A stretch of DNA of 43,993 nt from NCBI GenBank assembly GCA_900759415.1, contig CAAEVC010000133.1, forward strand, positions 1-43,993, given 5' to 3'. This DNA comes from an uncultured Dialister sp. (GTDB lineage Bacteria > Bacillota > Negativicutes > Veillonellales > Dialisteraceae). Below the pieces are notes generated by a model. It was not told the DNA's origin. It saw nothing but the letters and a program-made list of their open reading frames with translations, and searched no databases. The translations under genes were made by a program, and so were the position numbers. The number at the start of each line of letters is the position of its first letter. The stretch's first letter is position 1. Below, piece after piece: positions 34,667 through 43,175 of this stretch.

Positions 34667-35894
34667 TCTTTTCGTCCTCTTCTTTTTTCTCATCTTCAAG
34701 GATTTTTTCAGCTTTTACCCGCATAATTCGGAAGCCGTCCATACGAAGGACTGAGAAGTGCCAGCCTGAGAAATCCACATGATCTCCTACTTTCGGTATT
34801 CTTTCCAGATGAGAGAAGAGGAAACCGCCAATAGTAGCATTGCCGTCTTCTCCATCAAGATCGATACCGAGACGATCAGAGACATCATCAAGAATGACGG
34901 TACCATCGAATTCATAGGTGCCGTCTTCCCGCCGGAGGATTTCGTAGGGCATGGAATCTACGGCCTGTGGAATTTCTCCCATCAGTTCTTCTACCAGATC
35001 TTCCAGCGTGACCATGCCGGCAGTACCTCCGTATTCATCCACCACGACAGCAAGGTAGATCCTTCGGTTCTTCATGAGCTGGAGAAGAGAGGGCGCCGCC
35101 ATGATTTCCGGCACGGTAAGGATATCCCGGATAATGGTTTTCACATTTCCATTTCCGTGAAGGAGTCTTTCCATGAAATCTTTCACATGGATGAATCCCA
35201 GTATCTGGTCCTTGTCATCCATGCAGATGGGATAGCAGCTGTGATGGGCTCTGGAAATGGTCTTCCTCATTTCTTCCATGGAATCGTTGAAGTCGAGGAC
35301 CACCATGTTGTTCCTCGGTATCATCACATCCCGGACCATGAGGTCGAAGAAATCGAAGGAATTCTTTATCAGTGTATTTTCCAGTTCGTTCAGCCTTCCG
35401 CTCCGGTTGCTTTCTTCTACGATGCACCGGATTTCATCTTCCGTATAAGTGAAGTCTACTTCATTTCTGAAAGGAATCTTCTTTGCCTGGAAAATGCGGC
35501 GCACGATGAATAGTCCCAGCTGGACTAGAGGCCGGAAGAGGTGGCGGTTGAAATGGACAATCCAGCGGTGAGAGGCCAGGATGGGCAGAGGCTGCACCAG
35601 GGCACGGGCACCGGGATAGAGAATGGTGGCACTCCAATAAAGGGTGATGAGGATAACTACCAGAAGCGCCAGGAGCAAATTGAGTATCCATTCGCCCTTT
35701 ACAGCAAAGGGAAGAAGAAGTTCGTAGAGAGTATATACCATTCCTGCCAGAGAAAAGGCGTAGATGCCGCTGCATATCACAAAAGCCATCTGCGTGCCTC
35801 CCAGTATCTGGCTCGTCCTCTGATAGAAAGGAGCCACCTTTCGGATAAGCTCAGGATCCTGCTCATCATTGTCTTCAATATATTTCTTTCTCAT
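34656..35894 (-). CDS. CNNM/CBS-domain membrane protein (HlyC/CorC-like)
   Basis: 412 residues from the first ATG. Membrane segments of the CNNM domain lie at about 36-60, 68-92 and 95-120. Paired CBS domains (VRDVMIPRNNMVVLDFNDS, YPICMDDKDQILGFIHVKDF, AVVVDEYGGTAGMVTLEDLVEELMGEI) and a C-terminal CorC/HlyC domain (ATIGGFLFSHLERIPKVGDHV) follow. The family transports or regulates Mg2+/Co2+-type cations. Coding sequence continues in frame upstream of this ATG and supplies the otherwise missing first membrane segment, so the true start is probably upstream (see 35895-35996). Confidence 0.88.
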   Translation of the reverse strand: MRKKYIEDNDEQDPELIRKVAPFYQRTSQILGGTQMAFVICSGIYAFSLAGMVYTLYELLLPFAVKGEWILNLLLALLVVILITLYWSATILYPGARALVQPLPILASHRWIVHFNRHLFRPLVQLGLFIVRRIFQAKKIPFRNEVDFTYTEDEIRCIVEESNRSGRLNELENTLIKNSFDFFDLMVRDVMIPRNNMVVLDFNDSMEEMRKTISRAHHSCYPICMDDKDQILGFIHVKDFMERLLHGNGNVKTIIRDILTVPEIMAAPSLLQLMKNRRIYLAVVVDEYGGTAGMVTLEDLVEELMGEIPQAVDSMPYEILRREDGTYEFDGTVILDDVSDRLGIDLDGEDGNATIGGFLFSHLERIPKVGDHVDFSGWHFSVLRMDGFRIMRVKAEKILEDEKKEEDEKNET

Positions 35895-35996
35895 TCTGGC
35901 AAATGAGAAATTGACAAGAGTGTTCTGATAATTAAAAAATGCTGCCAGAAATCCAGCCAGTACGGACAGGATCAGCCATTCTAAATGGGTACTGAT
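35895..35996 (-). other. Probable N-terminal extension of the CNNM gene with no standard start codon
   Basis: In frame with the ATG at 35894, the preceding 34 codons read ISTHLEWLILSVLAGFLAAF then FNYQNTLVNFSFAR, which is the first CNNM membrane helix. No ATG, GTG or TTG is available before the in-frame TGA. AAGGAGG (36004-36010) lies 8 bases before an ATC (35994-35996). An ATG one base after the AAGGAGG is in another frame and opens only 23 codons. Confidence 0.65.
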
Positions 35997-36019
35997 AAGT
36001 CATTCCTCCTTGAATGTAA

Positions 36020-36922
36020 TTATTTATGTTCTTTATACCCTAATTCTCTTAAAATATAATCCTTATTCTTCCAGTCTTTCGTTACTTTAACCCAGAGATC
36101 CAGGAAAACCGGCGCGCCAATGAGGTTCTGAATTTCTTCTCTTGCCTCCCGGCCTGCTTCCTTCAGGACGCTTCCCTTCTTGCCGATGATGATGCGCTTC
36201 TGGGAATCCCTTTCTACATAAATAGTGCAGCGGATGTACACCTTGCCATTTTCCCGTTCAGAGAATTCTTCAGTGAAAACACCGATGGCATGAGGCACTT
36301 CTTCTCTTGTGCGGTGAAGAAGTTTTTCCCGGACGATTTCCTGTACAATATTTCTTTCAGGCTGATCAGTCACCATGTCATCAGGGAAATATTTCGGTCC
36401 TTCAGGAAGGTATGTCACCACTGACTTCATGAAATCATCGAGATTCTCCCCTGTTTTGGCAGAAAGAGGAATGATTTCTGCGAAGGGATAAATTTTATTG
36501 TACTGAATGATTTTTTTCAGCACCTGTTCCTTCGGGATGAGATCCGTCTTGGAAAGTGCAAGGATGACCGGCACCTTGCGGTCTTTCAGAAGGCCGAGGA
36601 TGTAGCGATCTCCCGCACCAAGCGGGTCATTGCAGGCGCAGAGGAAAACGATAAGATCCACTTCGTCTAAAGCATCCATGGTGCTCTGACGGATAGCTTC
36701 CCCTAATTTGCTTTGGGGCTTGTGCATTCCCGGAGTATCCAGGAAGACCACCTGCGAATTGTCGCCGTTCCATACGCCGGTGATTTTATTTCTAGTGGTC
36801 TGGGCATGGGAGGATACGATGGAAATCTTTTCTCCCAGAAGGGCATTCATGAGAGTAGATTTTCCTACATTGGGCCTTCCTACAAGGGCAACGAACCCGG
36901 AATGAAACTTTTCGTCTGTCAT
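36020..36922 (-). CDS. era: Ribosome-assembly GTPase Era
   Basis: 300 residues; essential GTPase that binds the 3' end of 16S rRNA. G1 GRPNVGKST (15-23), G3 DTPGMHKP, G4 SKTD and G5 LSAKTGENLD are intact. The C-terminal KH domain has IIIGKKGSVLKEAGREAREEI. It sits in the ybeY-cdd-era order common in Firmicutes. Confidence 0.96.
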   Translation of the reverse strand: MTDEKFHSGFVALVGRPNVGKSTLMNALLGEKISIVSSHAQTTRNKITGVWNGDNSQVVFLDTPGMHKPQSKLGEAIRQSTMDALDEVDLIVFLCACNDPLGAGDRYILGLLKDRKVPVILALSKTDLIPKEQVLKKIIQYNKIYPFAEIIPLSAKTGENLDDFMKSVVTYLPEGPKYFPDDMVTDQPERNIVQEIVREKLLHRTREEVPHAIGVFTEEFSERENGKVYIRCTIYVERDSQKRIIIGKKGSVLKEAGREAREEIQNLIGAPVFLDLWVKVTKDWKNKDYILRELGYKEHK

Positions 36923-36932
36923 ATAGACTCCT

Positions 36933-37334
36933 TTATTTCTTTAAACTCTTTTCTTCAAATCCATAGGGAAGGAGGTCAGAGAGGGCATAGACCCGGTAAT
37001 CTTCTTCATTCTTTCCGCAGATGATGGTGGAAACCCTGAATTCATTGATCACCTGGAGGCAGATGCCGCAGGGCATCGTATATGTGTCACGGCTTCCAAT
37101 GATGGCGATAGCAGAGAATTCTCTTTCTCCCGCTGCCACTGCGCTTCCTATGGCATTCCTTTCTGCACAGAGAGTAGCGCCAAAGGATATATTTTCCACA
37201 TTACATCCTACATACACCTTCCCGGATTTCCCAAGGAGGGCAGCACCTACAGGGAAATGGGAATAGGGCGCATAGCTTTCTTTTCTCCCCTCTTCTGCTT
37301 TTTCAAGAAGAAGACGGATTTTTTCAGTTTCCAT
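36933..37334 (-). CDS. cdd: Cytidine deaminase
   Basis: 133 residues; deaminates cytidine/deoxycytidine to uridine. Zinc ligands and catalytic Glu are seen in TLCAERNA (Cys56, Glu58) and MPCGIC (Cys89, Cys92). SYAPYSHFPVGAALL is the substrate-binding block. It overlaps ybeY by 11 bases and ends 10 bases before era. Confidence 0.95.
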   Translation of the reverse strand: METEKIRLLLEKAEEGRKESYAPYSHFPVGAALLGKSGKVYVGCNVENISFGATLCAERNAIGSAVAAGEREFSAIAIIGSRDTYTMPCGICLQVINEFRVSTIICGKNEEDYRVYALSDLLPYGFEEKSLKK

Positions 37335-37815
37335 TTTCCGCTTCCAGCTGTCCTTCTGTCACAATGCGGGTGAGTCCGCAGGCAGTAAGGATATCCTCTT
37401 CTGCCTTTCTCATGGCCTTCTTCTCGTCGGGATCATAATGGTCGTATCCCAGGATGTGAAGAAAACCGTGGACAGAAAGGTAAGCCATTTCTCTTTCCTT
37501 GCTGTGCCCGAATTCTTTTGCCTGTTCAATGGCCCGGTTCAGGTTGATGACGATATCTCCCAGTTCCGTTTCTTCTTCCGGCACATCATCTTCCCCTTCA
37601 TTCAATGCAAAGGAAAGGACGTCGGTAGGTGCATCCACGTGGCGGTAATCCCTATTCAGTTCATGAATGGTATCCGCATCACAGATGAGGACGCTTATTT
37701 CCGCATCCTCCGGCACCTTCTGCAGTTCCGCACCTTTTGAAAGCACTGTATGAATCAATTTTTCCAGATCTTCATTATAAAAATTCACATCAGAGTAATT
37801 AATCGTGATTTCCAT
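37324..37815 (-). CDS. ybeY: Endoribonuclease YbeY (rRNA maturation)
   Basis: 163 residues from MEITINYSDV (GGAGG 8 bases upstream). The zinc motif HGFLHILGYDH (116-126) is complete, preceded by RDYRHVDAPTDVLSFAL, as in all YbeY proteins. It acts in 16S rRNA 3' processing and ribosome quality control. It overlaps the 3' end of phoH by 17 bases. Confidence 0.95.
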   Translation of the reverse strand: MEITINYSDVNFYNEDLEKLIHTVLSKGAELQKVPEDAEISVLICDADTIHELNRDYRHVDAPTDVLSFALNEGEDDVPEEETELGDIVINLNRAIEQAKEFGHSKEREMAYLSVHGFLHILGYDHYDPDEKKAMRKAEEDILTACGLTRIVTEGQLEAENGN

Positions 37816-38665
37816 GGTCACTGCCTCCGTTTTTCCTTTTCTTTCCATCTTCTTCGTATGCTTTGATAATCGCTGCTACCAGGTCATGACGGACCACATC
37901 ATCTTCATTGAAATATACCTGGCCGATATCCTTCACATGGCGGAGTACCCGCTTCGCATCGATGAGCCCGCTCTTCACCTTATCAGGAAGGTCGATCTGG
38001 GTCACGTCGCCGTTGATTACCATTTTCGACCGGTGACCCAGACGGGTGAGGAACATTTTGATCTGTTCTACCGTAGTATTCTGCGCTTCGTCCAGAATAA
38101 TGAAGGATTTCTCCAGCGTTCTTCCTCTCATGTAGGCCAGAGGTGCCACTTCGATCTGCCCCTTCTGCTGTAGCCGAATAAATTCTTCCGGGCCGAACAT
38201 ATCGAGGAGTCCGTCAAAGAGTGGACGGAGATAGGGATTCACCTTTTCCTGCATGTCCCCGGGAAGAAAGCCCAGTTTTTCACCGGCTTCTACCGCAGGA
38301 CGCACAAGGATGATGCGCTGTACATCATGGTTTCTAAGAGCAAAAGCAGCCAGCGCCACTGCCAGATAGGTCTTCCCTGTACCTGCCGGCCCGATGCCGA
38401 AGGTAATGGAATTTTTCCTGATGGTATCCACGTATATCTTCTGCCCCAGCGTGCGGGGGCGGATAGGATTTCCGCTCTTCGTGAAATTGATGATATCTTC
38501 TTCCATATCATCCAGCACCTGTTCTCTCCCTTCATCAAGAAGAGACATCACAAGCTGCACCTGCCGTTCTGACAGGCGGATCCTTTCCCGTATCATATGA
38601 CGGAGCCTTCCAATGACTCTCGTGCCTTTTTCCACCGCCTCTTCATCCCCTTTGAGACGGATCAT
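37799..38665 (-). CDS. phoH: PhoH-family ATPase
   Basis: 288 residues from the first ATG. RecA-like ATPase domain: GIGPAGTGKTYLA (90-102), ILVRPAVEAGEKLGFLPGD, FIILDEAQNTT and MVINGDVTQIDLP. The role is inferred from the family as RNA- or ribosome-associated; the ybeY neighbourhood supports this. Typical PhoH proteins are about 320-330 residues with an N-terminal alpha/beta domain. That domain is encoded in frame just upstream (38666-38791), so the ATG used here is probably not the true start. Confidence 0.92.
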   Translation of the reverse strand: MIRLKGDEEAVEKGTRVIGRLRHMIRERIRLSERQVQLVMSLLDEGREQVLDDMEEDIINFTKSGNPIRPRTLGQKIYVDTIRKNSITFGIGPAGTGKTYLAVALAAFALRNHDVQRIILVRPAVEAGEKLGFLPGDMQEKVNPYLRPLFDGLLDMFGPEEFIRLQQKGQIEVAPLAYMRGRTLEKSFIILDEAQNTTVEQIKMFLTRLGHRSKMVINGDVTQIDLPDKVKSGLIDAKRVLRHVKDIGQVYFNEDDVVRHDLVAAIIKAYEEDGKKRKNGGSDHGNHD

Positions 38666-38791
38666 ATTTCCTCTGCCTGAAATATCGATACTGTAATGTT
38701 TCCCGATAATCTTCAGGTACGAACTGTCCCTTTCAAAAAGATGGGACGCTTCAGTCAGGTCTTTTACGACTATATCTTCTATCCGTTCCGT
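38666..38791 (-). other. Probable N-terminal 42 codons of phoH with an ACG start
   Basis: In frame with the phoH ATG, the sequence reads ...ERIEDIVVKDLTEASHLFE, SSYLKIIGKHYSIDISGRGN, which is the conserved PhoH N-terminal region. There is no ATG, GTG or TTG between the in-frame TAG and 38665. An ACG at 38789-38791 lies 9 bases after AAGGGAG and would give a 330-residue protein of normal length. Confidence 0.65.
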
Positions 38792-38814
38792 AGTCTTCTA
38801 CTCCCTTCTTTCCA

Positions 38815-39768
38815 TCAGCTGTCCATGAAATGCCGGACAGCACTGCCATTTAGATAATAACAGAGAGATCCCTGTCTTATATTTCTTTCTTCTAAAATTT
38901 TATCGATCCTATCTTTCACTTCCCACCAGGGAGATCCGCCGTTCACAGTGAGAGTATTTCCTCCTGACGCCCGGCCCACGATCCGCTGTATCACAATATC
39001 TTCCCTAAGGTATGTCAGAAAGAGTACCACCCTTTCCATATATTCATCCATGGAAAGGAGCTTCACCTCACCCTTCTCATACATATCTGCCAGAGCCGTT
39101 CCTTTCACGATGTAAAGGGAATGAAGTTTTACTTCTGTCACCGGAAGGGCAGAAATCACTTTCGCCGTCTCCACCACATCCAGCCGGTCATCCCAGGGAA
39201 GGTCCGCAATCACATGGGTGCACTGTCCAAATCCATACCGCCCGATACGGAGCGCTGCATCGATGTACTCCGCCAGCCCGTGGCAGCGGTTCAGCATGGA
39301 AAGAGTATGCACATTGCTGCTCTGAAGACCGAGTTCGATGGTCACATCCTTCTTATACTTCAGGGATAATTCCTTCAGCACTTCCAGATACCGGTCATTC
39401 ACGCAGTCTGGGCGGGTAGATACATCCACCCCGACCACATCAGGATGATTCATGGCCTCTTCTATCCAGCTTCGGAAGTCGGAAAGCTTTGCATAAGTAT
39501 TAGTAAAATTCAGAAAATAGGCGATAAACTTTTTTGCCTTATACTTGGGACCTACATGAGCCATACTGCGGTTGAGCTGCTGAGTGATCCCCATGCCGAC
39601 CGCCTTTGTTTCATAATCTGCGCCAATAGACCCGCAGAAAATGCAGGGTTCAGAAGAAAGACTCCCATCCCTGTTCGGACAGGTCACCGGAAGGGAAACG
39701 GGAATCTTATACACTTTCTCCCCATATTTCCCTTTTAAATAATCAGAATAATTACGATAACGTTCCAT
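38815..39768 (-). CDS. Radical SAM protein (TIGR01212/YhcC family)
   Basis: 317 residues. The 4Fe-4S ligands are in CPNRDGSLSSEPCIFC (Cys30, Cys42, Cys45), the CX11CX2C spacing of the TIGR01212 group rather than CX3CX2C. VDVSTRPDCVND, IELGLQSSN and THVIADLPWD follow. Members are linked by some annotations to tRNA modification, but the reaction here is unknown. AGGAGAAGT precedes the ATG. Upstream of phoH on the same strand. Confidence 0.88.
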   Translation of the reverse strand: MERYRNYSDYLKGKYGEKVYKIPVSLPVTCPNRDGSLSSEPCIFCGSIGADYETKAVGMGITQQLNRSMAHVGPKYKAKKFIAYFLNFTNTYAKLSDFRSWIEEAMNHPDVVGVDVSTRPDCVNDRYLEVLKELSLKYKKDVTIELGLQSSNVHTLSMLNRCHGLAEYIDAALRIGRYGFGQCTHVIADLPWDDRLDVVETAKVISALPVTEVKLHSLYIVKGTALADMYEKGEVKLLSMDEYMERVVLFLTYLREDIVIQRIVGRASGGNTLTVNGGSPWWEVKDRIDKILEERNIRQGSLCYYLNGSAVRHFMDS

Positions 39769-39904
39769 ACTTCTCCTGTTTCAGTAAACAATAAACCATT
39801 TTTATTATATACCATAAATGCCAACCTATGAAAGGAAAACATTCCCCTCAAAAATGTATGTTTTTCGTTTTAAAAAGGCTCTTCTCCAGATAACTGAGTT
39901 CCTA

Positions 39905-39933
39905 TTGCCACTTTCATAAAATTAGGAGATAAT
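39905..39933 (+). promoter_or_regulatory. Promoter of the 348-residue membrane protein gene
   Basis: TTGCCA (39905-39910), a 17-base spacer, GATAAT (39928-39933), about 43 bases before the TTG start. The strand switches here from the minus-strand housekeeping cluster. Confidence 0.55.
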
Positions 39934-39976
39934 ACATATAATTAATGTATTTTTATTCTTTACTGGATGTGATGAT

Positions 39977-41023
39977 TTGTTTAACATTGAAAAAGTACCT
40001 CCGTCTTCATTAAAGGCACATCGGATTCTTCTTCTGATAACTTTTTTCTATATATATCTGAATATTGCCTTCCCCGAATTACGATATGGAGCTATTATCT
40101 TTTCGGCCGTCCTCTTTATCTGTTATACATGGAGACGGATTCTTACAATCATCATTTGTGCTGCCATTGCTTTTATCTTGGTGCGCCTGCATCCCGCTCT
40201 GGCACCGGTGGCTTTTATTCTGATGGCTGTTATCTTCCTGGTCCGTATCGGCTATATTATTCGTAACTGGCCGGCTGTCCTGTCCGGTTTCTATATGTAT
40301 GCCCTTGCTTTAGGATTTGCCTTTTACGGATCAATAATCAAGTCGTTGCTATGGATGTATTTTGGTTGGACAGGATTCCTTTTCTATCATCTTTTCCCTT
40401 ATCCTTACAATGTCACTATTCAAACTTCTTTCTTTGCCGCATTGGTTGCTTTCATTGGTACCTGGTCATTTCATAAAGTCATTTTGTGGCTCTATCGTCA
40501 CCATTACGGCCTTCAGCAGGCGCTTCCCATCATGGGAGCGGCGCCTCTCATTATAGGACTTCTTTTCCTGCCTTTGCTTAAAGCCGTAGATGTGATCGAT
40601 GGCAGTTTTTACGGAGATTCCATAGATGGCACTGATATACCGGGAGATACGGTTCACGGAGAAGCCTTTCACTCAAGCGATACTGCAGACTCCTTTCAAT
40701 CAGCCGACACAGTCCACTCTGGTGATGGCATTCATTCCCCAGGCACACACTATACCCATGGTTATCTTCGTACTGGAGCCAACGGCGATGTCCACTATGT
40801 GCGGGGCTACGAAGCCACCAATCCTGACGGCATAACGGAAAATAACTACTCCGCCCACGGAATTTCCTCTGTCAGAGGAGAACCTATCCCTTATGAACCA
40901 GCCCCTCCGCCTCAGCATATTGACGGAAATCTCAGCCGGAACATCCCTTTTATCGGCGCTGCCAAAGAAGAGCTGAAGAAGCAAAGCAATAAACACAATG
41001 AGGCTACCCCTGAAAAGAAATAG
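39977..41023 (+). CDS. Membrane protein of unknown function with a hydrophilic repeat-like tail
   Basis: 348 residues from a TTG (39977) with only a weak GGATG-type RBS; no ATG is available before about residue 80. Residues 15-205 hold five to seven hydrophobic segments. The remaining 140 residues are polar, rich in Asp, His, Ser and Gly (GDTVHGEAFHSSDTADSFQS), and contain GYLRTGANGDVHYVRGYEA then TNPDGITENNYSAHG. That resembles the G-Y-x-R-x-x-G-x-x-V-x-x-Y-x-R-T-N-P-x-G-x-x-x-N-N-Y-S motif found in many small secreted or surface proteins. No function is assigned. Confidence 0.75.
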   Translation: MFNIEKVPPSSLKAHRILLLITFFYIYLNIAFPELRYGAIIFSAVLFICYTWRRILTIIICAAIAFILVRLHPALAPVAFILMAVIFLVRIGYIIRNWPAVLSGFYMYALALGFAFYGSIIKSLLWMYFGWTGFLFYHLFPYPYNVTIQTSFFAALVAFIGTWSFHKVILWLYRHHYGLQQALPIMGAAPLIIGLLFLPLLKAVDVIDGSFYGDSIDGTDIPGDTVHGEAFHSSDTADSFQSADTVHSGDGIHSPGTHYTHGYLRTGANGDVHYVRGYEATNPDGITENNYSAHGISSVRGEPIPYEPAPPPQHIDGNLSRNIPFIGAAKEELKKQSNKHNEATPEKK

Positions 41024-41035
41024 GAATGACTGATG

Positions 41036-41073
41036 AAAAAAGCTCCTGAGACCTTTCGTCCCAGGAACTTTTT
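41036..41073. terminator. Bidirectional terminator
   Basis: AAAAAAGCTCCTGAGAC / GTCCCAGGAACTTTTT with loop CTTTC lies between the plus-strand membrane protein gene and the end of the minus-strand MATE gene. Confidence 0.8.
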
Positions 41074-41142
41074 CATGATTAACATGATGACCTGCCACAG
41101 TCTAAAAGATGAAACTTCAAGACATCAGGCTTTGATCTGCGT

Positions 41143-42504
41143 CTAAACCTCTTCTTTCGATCCTATTTTCTCTCCTATAAGTTTTTTCCATTCCATCATG
41201 AGTAATACTAGAAGCGCAGCAGCGGTAATAGCCCAGCTCAAGGGATAGACAGCCATGAGGGCGTCGAAGGAGGGATACATCGGGAAGAACAGGCTGACAT
41301 AGAGCATTCTTGTACCACAAATACCGAGAACCACCAGAAGAGCAGGCGCGAAGGACTCTCCAAATCCTCTAAGAAAGCCGGATACCATTTCAATCGTCAT
41401 ATTCAACGGTTCAGCCAGCAGAATGTAACGGATGCGGATGATACCATAGGCTATGACCATTTCATCCATGGTAAAGAGCTCAAGAAGCGGAGTTTCAAGG
41501 TAAATAATCACTCCAGAAATGAGAAGAGTGGCGATAAGGTTCTGAATAACCGTAATTTTTGCCACTTTCAGACATCGATCAATCCTCCCGGCGCCAAAGT
41601 TTTGTCCTACAAATGTAGTGCAGGCCTGTCCGAAGGCATTAACGAAGATATAAGCCAGTATTTCCAGATTGAAAGCAGCGGCAGAAGCGGCCATGACATC
41701 AGCCCCTAATCCGTTGATAGCCGCCTGGATGACAATGTTGGAAAGAGCAAAGACTGCACTCTGTACCCCGGCAGGAACGCCGATGCGAAGAATTTCTTTC
41801 AGCGTCTTCCAGTGAATGCCCAAGTGGTGAAAGCTGACATGAACGGCCATATCCGTGTGACAGAGGAGCCAGAGAAGCATGAAAGATGAAAGAAGGGTAG
41901 CACAGGTAGTCGAGATAGCCACGGCAGCCACGCCGAAATCCCAAAATACCACCAGACTGTAGCTGATGATAACCTTCAGCACACCAGATGCCAGAAGACA
42001 CATGAGGGGTGTTCTCGTATCTCCCTGGCTTCTGAAAATGGCAGAAGTAAAATTATACATCAGTATCCCTGGAAGAGCGATAAAAATAATCCGCAGGTAC
42101 AGCGAAGAAAGTTCCATCAGTTCATCAGGCACCATGAGGAAGGTGAGAATAGACTTTGCCGCCAGTTCGCCCAGAATCATTGTGAGAATACCGCCAACCA
42201 GAGAAAAGGTGATGGACGTATGGACCGCCTTGATAATCCCCTCCTTATTTCCTTCCCCTGTCAGTCTGGCAATAACTACATTGGCTCCCAGAGAAATACC
42301 AATAAAAAAGGTGACGATAAAAGCCACCACCGGGATATTGCTCCCTACTGCCGCCATAGCTTCCTTGCCTACAAACTGTCCGACAATCACAGCATCAATG
42401 GCATTGAATACCTGCTGCATCATGCCGGTGAAGGCAAGAAAGACGGCAAATCTGAAAGTTTTTCCTGCAATAGATCCATGGGGCATATCTACAGGAGTAC
42501 TCAT
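41143..42504 (-). CDS. MATE-family multidrug/metabolite exporter
   Basis: 453 residues, 12 predicted membrane helices in two MatE halves. The first helix block MMQQVFNAIDAVIVGQFVGK, ISLGANVVIARLTGEGNKEG and the second-half repeat AFGQACTTFVGQNFGAGRID are characteristic of NorM/DinF-type Na+ or H+ antiporters. Substrate unknown. A clear AGGAGG is lacking before the ATG. It follows the TRIC gene by 20 bases on the same strand. Confidence 0.9.
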   Translation of the reverse strand: MSTPVDMPHGSIAGKTFRFAVFLAFTGMMQQVFNAIDAVIVGQFVGKEAMAAVGSNIPVVAFIVTFFIGISLGANVVIARLTGEGNKEGIIKAVHTSITFSLVGGILTMILGELAAKSILTFLMVPDELMELSSLYLRIIFIALPGILMYNFTSAIFRSQGDTRTPLMCLLASGVLKVIISYSLVVFWDFGVAAVAISTTCATLLSSFMLLWLLCHTDMAVHVSFHHLGIHWKTLKEILRIGVPAGVQSAVFALSNIVIQAAINGLGADVMAASAAAFNLEILAYIFVNAFGQACTTFVGQNFGAGRIDRCLKVAKITVIQNLIATLLISGVIIYLETPLLELFTMDEMVIAYGIIRIRYILLAEPLNMTIEMVSGFLRGFGESFAPALLVVLGICGTRMLYVSLFFPMYPSFDALMAVYPLSWAITAAALLVLLMMEWKKLIGEKIGSKEEV

Positions 42505-42524
42505 AGTGAATCAACTCGGTTCTT

Positions 42525-43166
42525 TTATTTTTTCCATTTTTCTGGATGATAGAGCTGCCATTTATAACGAATGGCAATGATACGAATAAGAAGGACGAAG
42601 AAAAATCCTGCCCATGAATTTACCGTCTTAGGAAGCACATCCTGAAGAAGGCACATAAGAAGACCGCCTGCCACCGAAGCAATGGCATATACATCCATGT
42701 AAAGCACCACCGGCATTCGACGAGCCATCATATCACGAATAATCCCTCCCCCGACTGCAGTAATCAGTCCCAGCATGACGGGAAGTACATACTGCCTGGA
42801 AGGATACATATAGAAAGCCATAAGCACACCGGTCACAGTGAAAGCGGCAAGACCTATGGTATCTGACAAATGGTAAAAAACAGATGCGATCACCTTTCCC
42901 CTCTCGGGAATGCGGAGAATGGGATAAAAAACAGCAATCAATACAGCAGTAACTATGGATACCATGAGGGAAGCAGGATGAACAAGTGCCGTAGGTGGTG
43001 TGAGTCCACAGAGTACATCTCGCACCATACCACCACCTACCCCGGTCATAACTGCCAGTACGGTAATGCCAAAAATATCCATATGCCGGGAAATTCCAAG
43101 AATAGCACCGGAAAAAGCAAAAGCCACGGTCCCCAGAATTTCAAAAATCATCCATGTAAGGGACAT
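42525..43166 (-). CDS. TRIC-family cation channel protein (YadS/YicG-like)
   Basis: 213 residues with seven hydrophobic segments and the duplicated TRIC motif: AVMTGVGGGMVRDVLCG in the first half and GLITAVGGGIIRDMMARRMP in the second. Bacterial TRIC homologues form trimeric monovalent-cation channels; some YicG-type members have been linked to glycine uptake. AGGAGG precedes the ATG. It lies 9 bases after the M50 gene. Confidence 0.9.
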   Translation of the reverse strand: MSLTWMIFEILGTVAFAFSGAILGISRHMDIFGITVLAVMTGVGGGMVRDVLCGLTPPTALVHPASLMVSIVTAVLIAVFYPILRIPERGKVIASVFYHLSDTIGLAAFTVTGVLMAFYMYPSRQYVLPVMLGLITAVGGGIIRDMMARRMPVVLYMDVYAIASVAGGLLMCLLQDVLPKTVNSWAGFFFVLLIRIIAIRYKWQLYHPEKWKK

Positions 43167-43175
43167 AAATTCCTC

